Source of the DNA: an uncultured Bacilli bacterium | GTDB lineage: Bacteria; Bacillota_I; Bacilli_A; RF39; UBA660 | Direction: 5' to 3' | Assembly (NCBI GenBank): GCA_934132925.1 | Contig: CAKPAL010000018.1 | Coordinates: 1-14,589, forward strand | DNA: 14,589 nt | Shown: positions 1 to 7,318 of the stretch, in pieces | Position numbering within the stretch: position 1 is the stretch's first letter | Layout: every line of letters begins with the position of its first letter | Made by a program: the position numbers and the translations under genes | Notes under the pieces: generated by a model | Database searches by the model: none | Told to the model about the DNA's origin: nothing | What the model saw: the letters and a program-made list of their open reading frames with translations, nothing else

Positions 1-539
1 TAGATAATAAGGTAGTAGGTGCTTCTTTATTTGGTATTGGTTTATTTATGATTGTTATATATGGTTTTAATTTGTATACTGGAAAGATTGGTTATTTAGT
101 TGATAATTTTAATTTTAAATATATTAAGATGTTAGTTATTACTTTGATAGGTAATTTTATAGGAACATTCTTGGTGGGGTATATACTTAAGTTTACAAGA
201 ATATATTCTTTAATTCATGATAAGGCTAAGTCATTAGTGGATATTAAGTTAGATGATTCTTTAGTTAGTATTCTGATTCTGGCTTTCTTTTGTGGAATAC
301 TTATGTATTTAGCGGTTAATACTTATAAGGAAAGTAAGGATATTGGTAAATATCTAGGAGTGTTTTTAGGAGTAATAGTATTTATATTATGTGGATTTGA
401 ACATTGTATTGCTAATATGTATTATTTTTCGGTAGCAAATGCTTGGAATGTTAATGCATTATTATATTTACTTGTAATGATATTAGGTAATAGTTTAGGT
501 GGTATGCTTATACCTTTATGTAATAAAGTGATTAAATAA
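1..539 (+). CDS. Formate/nitrite transporter family protein, 5'-truncated by window edge
   Basis: Integral membrane channel of the FNT family (FocA/NirC/HSC type), which moves formate, nitrite or hydrosulfide across the cytoplasmic membrane. The reading frame is open from base 3 with no stop, so the gene begins before the window; 178 codons remain of a family length of about 270, roughly the C-terminal two thirds. Visible signatures: GFNLYTGKIG matches the family's G-x-x-LFTGN segment (Lys in place of the usual Asn), LIGNFIGT, the diagnostic GFEHCIANM motif with its conserved central His, and GNSLGGML near the end. Several hydrophobic segments agree with a six-helix fold. An ATG at 48 lies inside a conserved membrane segment and is not the true start. 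The substrate cannot be read from the sequence. A hairpin terminator follows directly, so this ends a transcript. Confidence 0.88.
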   Translation, partial: DNKVVGASLFGIGLFMIVIYGFNLYTGKIGYLVDNFNFKYIKMLVITLIGNFIGTFLVGYILKFTRIYSLIHDKAKSLVDIKLDDSLVSILILAFFCGILMYLAVNTYKESKDIGKYLGVFLGVIVFILCGFEHCIANMYYFSVANAWNVNALLYLLVMILGNSLGGMLIPLCNKVIK

Positions 540-541
540 AG

Positions 542-568
542 AGACAGGTTTTCTGTCTTTATTTTTTT
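542..568 (+). terminator. Rho-independent terminator after the FNT gene
   Basis: A six-base-pair stem AGACAG (542-547) / CTGTCT (553-558) with a five-base loop is followed by TTATTTTTTT. It starts three bases after the FNT stop codon and overlaps the stop codon of the convergent methyltransferase gene. The tail is T-rich on the plus strand and weaker on the minus strand, so action in both directions is possible but less certain. Confidence 0.75.
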
Positions 569-1332
569 AATATATCAAGTACATGGGAAGAGGCTCCGAG
601 TAATTCGGCTTTTTCACAGGTTGATAGATGATATTTGTAATATAATTCAAATGTTTCGTTATCCATTTTATTGATAGTACTTCTTAGGTAGTCAGTAGGA
701 CCATCTTGGGCAATTATTTTTATTCTATGTAGTTTTAGGGTATCTTTATAATAGTTTATATCTTCTAGTCTAACCATACTATATAAGTCATCTTCTTTGG
801 GAGTGATATGGAAGGTATTATCTATTAAGTTATTTTGGATATCTTCTTTAATGGTATTTTCGATAAAACCATGAGTTATTATGGCATATTCATTCATATA
901 ATAACTGATAAAGATTAGGCCGTTATCTTTTAGTATTCTTTTGGCTTCAGATAGGGCTTTTAGTTTATCGTTATCACTTATTAGATGATACATTGGACCA
1001 AATAGTAGGACAACATCAAAAGTATTATTATCAAATTTACTTAAGTCAGTAGCGGTTCCTAAATAGGCTTTAACTTTGTTGCTTTTGTTTTTTAGGGTCA
1101 TTAGGTTATGTTTTACTAGTTCGATAGCGGTTACATCGTATTTTTCTGATAGGGGTATGGAATAGGCTCCTGTTCCTGCTCCAATATCGATTATTTTGGG
1201 ATTAGTCATAGTACTTAGGTATTTATTTATATATTCCATAGCGGTTCTATATTCGATAATACCATGTCTTCTAGTTAATCGTTTATCTTCATTAAATTTA
1301 TTATAATATTTTATTAGATTTTCTTTATTCAT
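559..1332 (-). CDS. Class I SAM-dependent methyltransferase
   Basis: Soluble 257-residue protein with the Rossmann-like methyltransferase fold. S-adenosylmethionine-binding motif I is IDIGAGTGAYS (residues 48-58), followed by an acidic residue at the end of strand 2 (Glu71). The segment DVVLLFGPMYHL (106-117) is the motif IV region, typical of the methyltransferase type 11 group, and RILKDNGLIFISYY is the usual strand 5 region. The substrate (small molecule, RNA or protein) cannot be told. The ATG start is supported by an AGGAG site (plus-strand CTCCT 1341-1345) eight bases upstream, and a promoter lies just beyond. The gene stands alone: its 3' end meets the FNT gene and its 5' end faces the divergent cysteine desulfurase gene. 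Confidence 0.85.
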   Translation of the reverse strand: MNKENLIKYYNKFNEDKRLTRRHGIIEYRTAMEYINKYLSTMTNPKIIDIGAGTGAYSIPLSEKYDVTAIELVKHNLMTLKNKSNKVKAYLGTATDLSKFDNNTFDVVLLFGPMYHLISDNDKLKALSEAKRILKDNGLIFISYYMNEYAIITHGFIENTIKEDIQNNLIDNTFHITPKEDDLYSMVRLEDINYYKDTLKLHRIKIIAQDGPTDYLRSTINKMDNETFELYYKYHLSTCEKAELLGASSHVLDILKK

Positions 1333-1351
1333 TTTTATGTCTCCTGCTAAT

Positions 1352-1380
1352 ATAATACATTATTATTGGGAATATGTAAA
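1352..1380 (-). promoter_or_regulatory. Promoter of the methyltransferase gene
   Basis: On the minus strand TTTACA (plus 1375-1380) and TATTAT (plus 1352-1357) are separated by exactly 17 bases, a good sigma-A pattern. The predicted start site gives a very short leader carrying the AGGAG ribosome site. Confidence 0.6.
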
Positions 1381-1397
1381 TGTTTTTTTGTTATGTT

Positions 1398-1478
1398 CAC
1401 TGTAAGTTATAATCTTACAGTGTTATTTGGAGTCTAAGGTCTCCAAATAAGTATCAACCATACTTATTATATTTGGGG
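1398..1478. repeat. Cluster of overlapping inverted repeats with alternative folds
   Basis: Three perfect inverted repeats lie in a row: CACTGTAAG/CTTACAGTG (1398-1406/1414-1422, loop 7), TTATTTGGAG/CTCCAAATAA (1423-1432/1441-1450, loop 8) and AATAAGTAT/ATACTTATT (1446-1454/1460-1468, loop 5). The second and third share bases 1446-1450 and cannot form together. In addition CTCCAAAT (1441-1448) can pair with a downstream ATTTGGGG (1471-1478, one G-U), giving a longer competing hairpin with AAGTAT/ATACTT inside. There is no T-run after any of them. The cluster lies upstream of the predicted promoters of both flanking genes, so it may be a DNA-level element or part of an unannotated RNA. No known riboswitch class was recognised. 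Confidence 0.7.
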
Positions 1479-1521
1479 TTATTACTATATATTAAAATTG
1501 TGTTAAATTAATATATTTTAC

Positions 1522-1550
1522 TTTTAAAAATGTTATATATATGGTAAAAT
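1522..1550 (+). promoter_or_regulatory. Promoter of the cysteine desulfurase gene
   Basis: The -10 element TAAAAT (1545-1550) is preceded by TGG, an extended -10 pattern, and by a weak -35 TTTTAA (1522-1527) at 17 bases. The short leader holds the AAGGA ribosome site (1563-1567), five bases before the ATG. The 16 bases from 1541 closely match the S1-protein promoter at 14003. Confidence 0.55.
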
Positions 1551-1572
1551 ACTAGAGGAAAGAAGGAATATT

Positions 1573-2694
1573 ATGATTTATTTTGATAATAGTGCTACTA
1601 CTTTTGTTGATAAGAGAGTACTTGATACTTTTAATAAGGTTTGTTTAGAATATCCGGGTAATTCTAATTCAATACATAGTTTAGGGGTTAAATCTAAAGA
1701 GTTAGAGGAATATGCTACTGATAAGATAAGTAAATTACTAGGAGTTAAATCTAGTGAGATTATTTATACATCAGGGGCATCGGAATCTAATAATACGGTT
1801 TTAAAGGGAGTTGCTTCTAGATATAGAAATAGGGGTAATCATATTATTACTACTCATTTAGAACATTCTAGTACAATAGAGACTGTTAAATATTTAGAAA
1901 GTAAAGGTTTTGTTATTGATTATGTTAAGATAAGAGAAGATGGGTTAATAGATTTAGATAATTTGAAAGAGTTAATAGGGGATAATACAATACTTGTTGC
2001 TATTTCTTATGTGGATAGTGAACTTGGTATTAAACAGAATATTAAAGAGATTAGAAAAATTATAAATAATTATCCTAAATGTTTATTTCATGTTGATGCT
2101 ACACAGGCTATTGGTAAGATAGAGGTTGATTTTGATGATATGGATTTTATGAGTATGTCTGGGCATAAGATATTTGGTATGAAGGGTATTGGATTACTTA
2201 TTAAGAAAGAAAATATTGTTATTGATAATTTGATTCATGGTGGTAAAAGTACTACTATTTATAGGAGTGGTACTCCTGCATTACCTTTAATATGTAGTTT
2301 AATGAAAGCATTGGAACTTATTATTCCTAATGTTAAGGATAATTATAAATATGTAGAAGAATTAAATAGTAAGATAGTTGATAATTTAAAAAGATATGAT
2401 AATATTCATATTAATAGTACAAATAATAGTATTCCTTATGTTATTAATTTTAGTATATTGAATATTAAACCAGAGACTTTTATTCATGCTATGGAAGAAG
2501 AGGATATTTATATATCTACGAAGAGTGCTTGTTCTACTAGTGATTTATCTAGTAGTGTATTTAGTATATATCATGATAATACTATTGCTACGCATAGTAT
2601 AAGAATAAGTTTATCATATAAAAATATGATGGAAGAAGTTAATAGATTTAATGAAGTGTTTGATATGGTAATTAATAAATTGTCATTAAAATAA
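1573..2694 (+). CDS. Cysteine desulfurase (NifS/IscS-like, PLP-dependent)
   Basis: Converts cysteine to alanine and holds the sulfur as a persulfide for iron-sulfur clusters, tRNA thiolation or cofactors. The 373-residue length fits the class V aminotransferase fold. Visible residues: the N-terminal YFDNSATT, TSGASESNN (66-74), HLEHSS with PLP-stacking His98, HVDATQ (173-178) with Asp175 and Gln178, the PLP-binding Lys199 in SGHKIFG, RSGT (231-234), and the sulfur-accepting Cys320 in KSACSTSD. The usual VNNE-G motif reads VDSELG (147-152), so the Asn that contacts PLP in IscS is replaced by Ser. The gene is alone between a promoter and a terminator; no IscU/SufU scaffold, ThiI or MnmA partner adjoins it, so the acceptor is unknown. 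The Nfu-type carrier at 13694 is a possible partner in function only. Confidence 0.92.
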   Translation: MIYFDNSATTFVDKRVLDTFNKVCLEYPGNSNSIHSLGVKSKELEEYATDKISKLLGVKSSEIIYTSGASESNNTVLKGVASRYRNRGNHIITTHLEHSSTIETVKYLESKGFVIDYVKIREDGLIDLDNLKELIGDNTILVAISYVDSELGIKQNIKEIRKIINNYPKCLFHVDATQAIGKIEVDFDDMDFMSMSGHKIFGMKGIGLLIKKENIVIDNLIHGGKSTTIYRSGTPALPLICSLMKALELIIPNVKDNYKYVEELNSKIVDNLKRYDNIHINSTNNSIPYVINFSILNIKPETFIHAMEEEDIYISTKSACSTSDLSSSVFSIYHDNTIATHSIRISLSYKNMMEEVNRFNEVFDMVINKLSLK

Positions 2695-2735
2695 TGTTTA
2701 AAGTATATAATATTAGTACATAATATAAATGAAAT

Positions 2736-2779
2736 AAAAGAAGTTTTAATAAGAGAAGTCTTGTTAATGCTTCTTTTTT
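2736..2779 (+). terminator. Rho-independent terminator of the cysteine desulfurase gene
   Basis: AAAAGAAG (2736-2743) pairs with CTTCTTTT (2770-2777), with further inner pairing of TTAA with TTAA and AAGA with TCTT around a GAAG loop. The 3' arm runs into a TTTTTT tract (2774-2779). It ends the desulfurase transcript before the sortase operon. Confidence 0.7.
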
Positions 2780-2802
2780 CATTATAAAAAAATAAAATTT
2801 AA

Positions 2803-2808
2803 TACAAT
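2803..2808 (+). promoter_or_regulatory. Possible -10 element for the sortase-surface protein operon
   Basis: TACAAT sits 22 bases before the sortase ATG and would give a leader of about 15 bases containing the ribosome site GGTGAT (2821-2826). No convincing -35 is present at 16-18 bases, so this is the best candidate rather than a firm promoter. Confidence 0.35.
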
Positions 2809-2829
2809 TAGTTATCTAATGGTGATATT

Positions 2830-3558
2830 ATGAAAAATAAAAAAATAATAACAATTTATTTTATGGGTATTATTTTAGTGTTAGTTATTGTTTTGTTAAT
2901 AGTAGAGTTATCTACTAGTAAAAGGAATAGTTATCAACTTAATGTTGATATAGAAGGTAATGATAAAGTAATTAATTCTGTTAATTATAATGATGTTATT
3001 ACTAAAGTTAGAGAAGAATATAATAATAATGATGTAAAAGGTATTTTAGAAATAGAAAATACTGATTATATAGTACCTGTATTGCAGGGTGATGATAATG
3101 CCTACTATTTAAATCATGATGCATATGGTAATAGTAATTATATGGGTAGTATTTACTTAGATTATAGAGTAGATATAGATAGTAGTAGGAAATTATTAAT
3201 TTATGGTCATAATTCTTCGAATATTAATATGCCATTTAAGATATTAGAAGAATTTTATGATAAAGATTATTATGATAATCATAAGTATGTAGATTTAACT
3301 ACTAGTACTACTAAAAAGAGGTATGAAATATTTTCTGTATATGTAGAGCCTACTGATTATTCATATATGAATATTAATTTTAATAGTGATGAGGAATATT
3401 TAAATCACTTAAAGAAATTAAAAAGTAAATCTATGTATGATACAGGAATAGAAGTAACTAAAGATGATGAGATATTAATACTTCAGACTTGTAGTACACA
3501 TAATGATTATCATAATTATCAAAAAAAATATTTATTAATTATATTAAGGAGGGTTTAA
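2830..3558 (+). CDS. srtB: Class B-type sortase
   Basis: Membrane-anchored cysteine transpeptidase that cuts a C-terminal sorting motif and joins the protein to the cell wall or to another subunit. The 242 residues begin with a Lys-rich cytoplasmic tip and one membrane helix (about 7-27), putting the catalytic domain outside the cell. Catalytic His127 is in IYGHNSS and Cys221 in LQTCSTHND; the helical insertion after the His (PFKILEEFYDKDYYDNH) is a class B trait. In the last strand (QKKYLLIILRRV) the place where family members carry the catalytic Arg appears to hold Lys233, although Arg240 and Arg241 are nearby. The ribosome site is GGTGAT, which matches the distal part of the anti-Shine-Dalgarno. 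The stop codon abuts the ATG of the surface-protein gene, which is the probable substrate. Subclass is inferred. Confidence 0.88.
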   Translation: MKNKKIITIYFMGIILVLVIVLLIVELSTSKRNSYQLNVDIEGNDKVINSVNYNDVITKVREEYNNNDVKGILEIENTDYIVPVLQGDDNAYYLNHDAYGNSNYMGSIYLDYRVDIDSSRKLLIYGHNSSNINMPFKILEEFYDKDYYDNHKYVDLTTSTTKKRYEIFSVYVEPTDYSYMNINFNSDEEYLNHLKKLKSKSMYDTGIEVTKDDEILILQTCSTHNDYHNYQKKYLLIILRRV

Positions 3559-6525
3559 ATGAAAAAAGGTTTTATGAAGTTTACTAAATTATTAGTACTT
3601 GTTGCTATGATATTCTCTGATTTGATGACTCCTATTAGTGTTCTTGCTAATGAGATGAGTGATAGAGATCCTGTTAAAGGCGATGTAGGTATTAATAATC
3701 AAGTAGTAAATAATGGCAATAGTGCTACTGTTAGTGTTGGTTCTTTAAATAAAGAAGGTGATGTTTTAGTAACTAAAATAGTGAGTAGGACTGCTAGTGA
3801 TGGAGAGTATGAAATTAAGTTTAGGATTGAAGGAAAGGATGTTAAAGAAACAACAACATCTACTAAACCAATATATGCTGTTGTAGTGTTTGATAGATCT
3901 GGTAGCATGTATAGAGAAAAATGTAATTTTCTATTCTTTGGTTGTAAAGAAGTAAAATTTACTGCGGCTGTTGATGGGGCCAAAACATTTGCAAGAACAT
4001 TAATAAATAGATTTAGTAATGCTAACTTATCGTTAGTGGCATTTGATGATAATGTTAATGTTTTAACAAATCCAAATGGTGATGGCTTTATTAATGGTAA
4101 TTTTGATTCTGTTAGATTTGGTAGTCCAGATGGTGTTACTAATTTAACTGGTGCATTAAATAAAGCTAAGGATTTATTAGATGCTAAAACTGGAGATTAT
4201 ACTAAATATGTTGTTGTAATTAGTGATGGTGCTCCGACTAATTCAAATGGTTATGCTACTTCAACTGCTGCTCAAGAGGCAATTTCTGCTGCTAAGTTAT
4301 TAAAAGATGAAGATGTCAAAATTTTCTCTATAGGTTATGAAACGGATAGAACTACATCTAATACACTTGGAAATATATCTTCTGGTAATGGATATTATGC
4401 TGATGCAGACCCTGAAACGGTTGCTGCAAAATTCTCAGAGATTACAAGTAGTATTACATCTTCTACATTTGCAGGAAAAGAGGCTGTATTAAAAGATAAT
4501 ATTGGTGCTGCTTTCACTGTAGTTCCAAATGATAAAGTATCTGTAGATGAAGATGGAAATGTTACTGCTAATATTGGTAATATTACAGAAGGTGGAACAG
4601 AAATTTCATTTAATGTTAAAATTAATCAGGATACTACTGATGGTTGGACAAATGTTAATGAAGGATTTAGTCTATCATATAAAAATTCAAATGGTGAAGA
4701 AGATAGTTTAGATTATTCTGCTAGTGAAAATCAACCACAAGTATATTGGGAAAGAAATACTTATAGTTATACAATTAATTATTATCATGATAGTATTAAA
4801 GATGGTAATTTGTTAGGTTCTAACAACACTAATAGTGCTTACAAAGATGCTACTATTGTTTTAAGTGATACTGAGAAAAATGCTTACCTTAATGCAGCAG
4901 GTGATGGCTATGAACTTAATAGTATTAGTCCTAGTAGTTTAGTTGTATCTGGTGATACTTCTAAGAATATTATTAATGTTTTATATACTAAGAAAAAACT
5001 TACTTATAAAGTAGTTTACTTATTTGAGAATAATGGTAGTTATACTGAAATAAATGGTATACCTTCGATTGATAATATTTCCGCTACTTATGAGGATAAT
5101 GTTAATGCATTAATGTATAATAATATTACTATTCCTACTGGTTATACATTTAATGAGACGATGACTAAAGGAAATAATGATGGTATTTATTCTATTAAAG
5201 ATAATAATACAATTATTAAATTATATTATGATAAGGATAGTGTTAAATATAATATTATTTATAAATTTCAGAATGTTGATAAAACGGAATATGAAGATAG
5301 ATCTGATTTAGTTAGTAATAAATTTAATATTACTGCTAAATATGGTGATGAAGTAAATGTTAATGATCATTTAATTAGTCTTATTGGTTTTAATCTTAAT
5401 AGAAAGATGACTTATGGGGATAATGATGGTAAATATACTATTATTAATGATAATGAAAATATATATATTTACTATGATAGAAGTAGTTATGAATTTAATG
5501 TTAATTATCATTTTGATGGTGATTTTGATACTACTTATAATTATTCTCAAGATGCTGTATTTGGCTCTATTGAATCTGCTAAAAATTACATTTTAGAGAA
5601 TGTTAATAATAAGCATTTAATAGATAGAAGAAATAAAGATAATAAGAATTATTTCTTAGATCCAGAATTAAATAATGAAAAGATTTCTATTGGAAAAGAA
5701 AAAAATATCTTAAATGTTTATTATATTAGTACTGAGTTTGTTCCTACTGATGGTAATATTATTGAAATAATTACTAAGAATAGTGATAAAAAAGAAATTA
5801 TAAGTTCTAATGATAAGGTTACTTATACTATTAAATATAATTTTGTTGGTGGTATTGAAAATATCAAAGCTGGTGATAAGGTTGCATTTACTATTACTGA
5901 TCAATTACCTAGTGGTATTGATACTGTGAATAGTGATTTAGCAGGTGGAACTTATGATAGTGATAATAATACTATTACTTGGGTTGTTACTGAAAATATA
6001 GATGAATTTACTAGAATGTATGAAGTTAATAACAAAGAAATTAATATTACTTATACTGTTTTATATAATGATTATATAAGTAATAATGGTAAAACTATTA
6101 CTAATACTGTAAGTGGTAATGCTAAGGTTATTAGAGATAATGATGATATTATTGTTACTAATGGTGTTACTGATAAGAGTATAATTGAAGTTAGTATTAA
6201 AGGCAATGTTATTGCTACTTATAAAGATATTGATGGTAAAGAACTTGCTGAAGAGGTTATAACTACTGATTTAGTAGGTAATAGATATACTACTAAAGAA
6301 AAGGATTTCTTTGGGTATAGTTTAAAGGAAGTTAAGGGTAATGAGAATGGTACATATGTAGATGGTACTATATATGTAGAATATATTTATACTAATACTA
6401 TGAATATCGAAGAGTTACCTCCGCAAACTGGTGTAGAACAAAGTAATTTATATAATTATTTAATAATTATTGGTATGTTAGTATTATCAATAAGAGGGTA
6501 TAAAATAGCAAAAGAGACTTTATAA
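3559..6525 (+). CDS. Cell-wall-anchored VWA-domain adhesin-like protein with MucBP-type repeats and PPQTG signal
   Basis: Secreted surface protein of 988 residues, probably an adhesin or pilus-tip-like factor. In order: signal peptide (1-30, cut near VLA/NE); VWA domain (about 104-300) with metal site DRSGSM (Asp112, Ser114, Ser116), Thr194 in TNLTGAL and Asp223 in ISDGAP; a beta-sandwich linker (305-398); four MucBP-like modules starting with alternating Tyr/hydrophobic strands near 404, 482, 563 and 644; a DUF11/isopeptide-type domain (about 733-868, ITDQLPSGID); one more MucBP module (880-945); the sorting signal ELPPQTG (952-958), a hydrophobic helix, and a basic tail RGYKIAK. Two cysteines (122, 129) bracket a hydrophobic loop just after the metal motif. 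Translation starts from AAGGAGGG (3546-3553) inside the end of the sortase gene. The ligand is unknown; the adhesion role is inferred from domains. Confidence 0.88.
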   Translation: MKKGFMKFTKLLVLVAMIFSDLMTPISVLANEMSDRDPVKGDVGINNQVVNNGNSATVSVGSLNKEGDVLVTKIVSRTASDGEYEIKFRIEGKDVKETTTSTKPIYAVVVFDRSGSMYREKCNFLFFGCKEVKFTAAVDGAKTFARTLINRFSNANLSLVAFDDNVNVLTNPNGDGFINGNFDSVRFGSPDGVTNLTGALNKAKDLLDAKTGDYTKYVVVISDGAPTNSNGYATSTAAQEAISAAKLLKDEDVKIFSIGYETDRTTSNTLGNISSGNGYYADADPETVAAKFSEITSSITSSTFAGKEAVLKDNIGAAFTVVPNDKVSVDEDGNVTANIGNITEGGTEISFNVKINQDTTDGWTNVNEGFSLSYKNSNGEEDSLDYSASENQPQVYWERNTYSYTINYYHDSIKDGNLLGSNNTNSAYKDATIVLSDTEKNAYLNAAGDGYELNSISPSSLVVSGDTSKNIINVLYTKKKLTYKVVYLFENNGSYTEINGIPSIDNISATYEDNVNALMYNNITIPTGYTFNETMTKGNNDGIYSIKDNNTIIKLYYDKDSVKYNIIYKFQNVDKTEYEDRSDLVSNKFNITAKYGDEVNVNDHLISLIGFNLNRKMTYGDNDGKYTIINDNENIYIYYDRSSYEFNVNYHFDGDFDTTYNYSQDAVFGSIESAKNYILENVNNKHLIDRRNKDNKNYFLDPELNNEKISIGKEKNILNVYYISTEFVPTDGNIIEIITKNSDKKEIISSNDKVTYTIKYNFVGGIENIKAGDKVAFTITDQLPSGIDTVNSDLAGGTYDSDNNTITWVVTENIDEFTRMYEVNNKEINITYTVLYNDYISNNGKTITNTVSGNAKVIRDNDDIIVTNGVTDKSIIEVSIKGNVIATYKDIDGKELAEEVITTDLVGNRYTTKEKDFFGYSLKEVKGNENGTYVDGTIYVEYIYTNTMNIEELPPQTGVEQSNLYNYLIIIGMLVLSIRGYKIAKETL

Positions 6526-6537
6526 TTAGTCTCTTTT
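6510..6537. terminator. Hairpin terminator between the surface-protein and hydrolase genes
   Basis: A perfect ten-base-pair stem AAAAGAGACT (6510-6519) / AGTCTCTTTT (6528-6537) has an eight-base loop that contains the surface-protein stop codon. T-rich sequence follows on the plus strand (TTTTCTTATATCTTTTTT). The 3' end of the convergent hydrolase gene is at 6539, so the hairpin may serve both transcripts. Confidence 0.75.
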
Positions 6538-6538
6538 C

Positions 6539-7267
6539 TTATATCTTTTTTTGTTCTTTTTTATTAGTAGGTATGGTTCTAAAGAAGTTTATTATTAGTT
6601 CTTTTACTTCATCATATCTATCATTAATAAATAAATCATGAGTAAGAGTTTTGAGTTCTACTAATGTTACTGATTTTGATTTGATATTATCGTAGACATA
6701 CAATACTGAATCAATAGGAACAATATCATCTTTAGTACCATGTAAGATTAGAGTAGGGCAAGTTATATCTTTAATATCTTTAGTATGTTCTTCAACTAAT
6801 TTCATAAACTCTTTTATGGTAGGGGCTGGTATTTTGAAGAATCTAGATAATACTTCTTCAGGGTCATAGTTTTTAAATAAATTAGGAAATTTTTTGATGC
6901 TTTCGATGATATCAACTTTATCATCTTTAAAAGCAAGATAATGGAAGGCTGGTGCCGCTAGGACGAGTTTTTTTACTTCTTTATATTTACTTGCAATATG
7001 TGAGGCTATTACGCCTCCCATACTATGACCAATAACATAAATATCTTTGTATCCATTATCGATTAATTTTTGAACTTCATCTTCAGCTTTTTTTATCCAG
7101 TCTTTTCTTGTTACTTTGTCAATTATCATTTTATCATGTCCAGGTAATGTAAAGGTATATACATCAAAGTTACTATATAACTCTAAATCATTTCCAAGAC
7201 TACCATAGTCATAGTTACCTCCGGCAAAACCATGAATAAGTAATATTGCTTTTCTAAATAATTTCAT
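6539..7267 (-). CDS. Alpha/beta hydrolase, carboxylesterase/monoacylglycerol-lipase-like
   Basis: Cytoplasmic serine hydrolase of 242 residues, similar in pattern to Est30-type carboxylesterases and S33/hydrolase_4 enzymes; the ester or lipid substrate is not known. The oxyanion-hole region is LLIHGFAGG (9-17), the nucleophile elbow is GHSMGG with Ser82, the acid is Asp180 in HGTKDDIVP, and the base is His210 in LTHDLF, all in the expected order and spacing. A lid-like helical region lies at about 110-165. There is an ATG three codons earlier (7276), but it would sit only one base from the AGGAG site (plus 7278-7282); the ATG at 7267 has ten bases and is preferred. A promoter of its own overlaps the end of the upstream DUF3298 gene. 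The C-terminus is Lys-rich. Confidence 0.87.
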   Translation of the reverse strand: MKLFRKAILLIHGFAGGNYDYGSLGNDLELYSNFDVYTFTLPGHDKMIIDKVTRKDWIKKAEDEVQKLIDNGYKDIYVIGHSMGGVIASHIASKYKEVKKLVLAAPAFHYLAFKDDKVDIIESIKKFPNLFKNYDPEEVLSRFFKIPAPTIKEFMKLVEEHTKDIKDITCPTLILHGTKDDIVPIDSVLYVYDNIKSKSVTLVELKTLTHDLFINDRYDEVKELIINFFRTIPTNKKEQKKI

Positions 7268-7289
7268 ATATATCATTCTCCTTTATTTT

Positions 7290-7318
7290 ATTGTATCATA
7301 ATATTTGAATATTTTAAA
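7290..7318 (-). promoter_or_regulatory. Promoter of the alpha/beta hydrolase gene
   Basis: On the minus strand TTTAAA (plus 7313-7318) and TACAAT (plus 7290-7295) are 17 bases apart, and TGA before the -10 gives an extended -10 feature. The -35 overlaps the stop codon of the DUF3298 gene, so the hydrolase can be expressed independently of it. Confidence 0.55.

Noticed and set aside
1423..1450. Xer/dif recombination site
   Set aside because: Total length is 28 bases, but neither the arm sequences nor the 11-6-11 layout match the Bacillota dif consensus, and no Xer-linked element is nearby.
1398..1478. T-box or known riboswitch upstream of the cysteine desulfurase gene
   Set aside because: No T-box sequence, specifier loop or terminator with T-run is seen, and the predicted promoter lies downstream of the structures.
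3699..3983. Minus-strand open frame inside the surface-protein gene
   Set aside because: It has no recognisable domain or ribosome site and is opposite a clearly coding VWA region. The other opposite-strand or frame-shifted open stretches (for example 5710-5904, 8985-9173, 12224-12424, 14187-14441) were rejected likewise.
2836..6525. Recent horizontal transfer of the sortase/adhesin locus
   Set aside because: Base composition and codon style look the same as in neighbouring genes, and no transposase, integrase or flanking repeat is visible.
7268..7276. Earlier ATG for the alpha/beta hydrolase
   Set aside because: It lies one base from the AGGAG site; the ATG at 7267 is better spaced and starts at the family's first strand.
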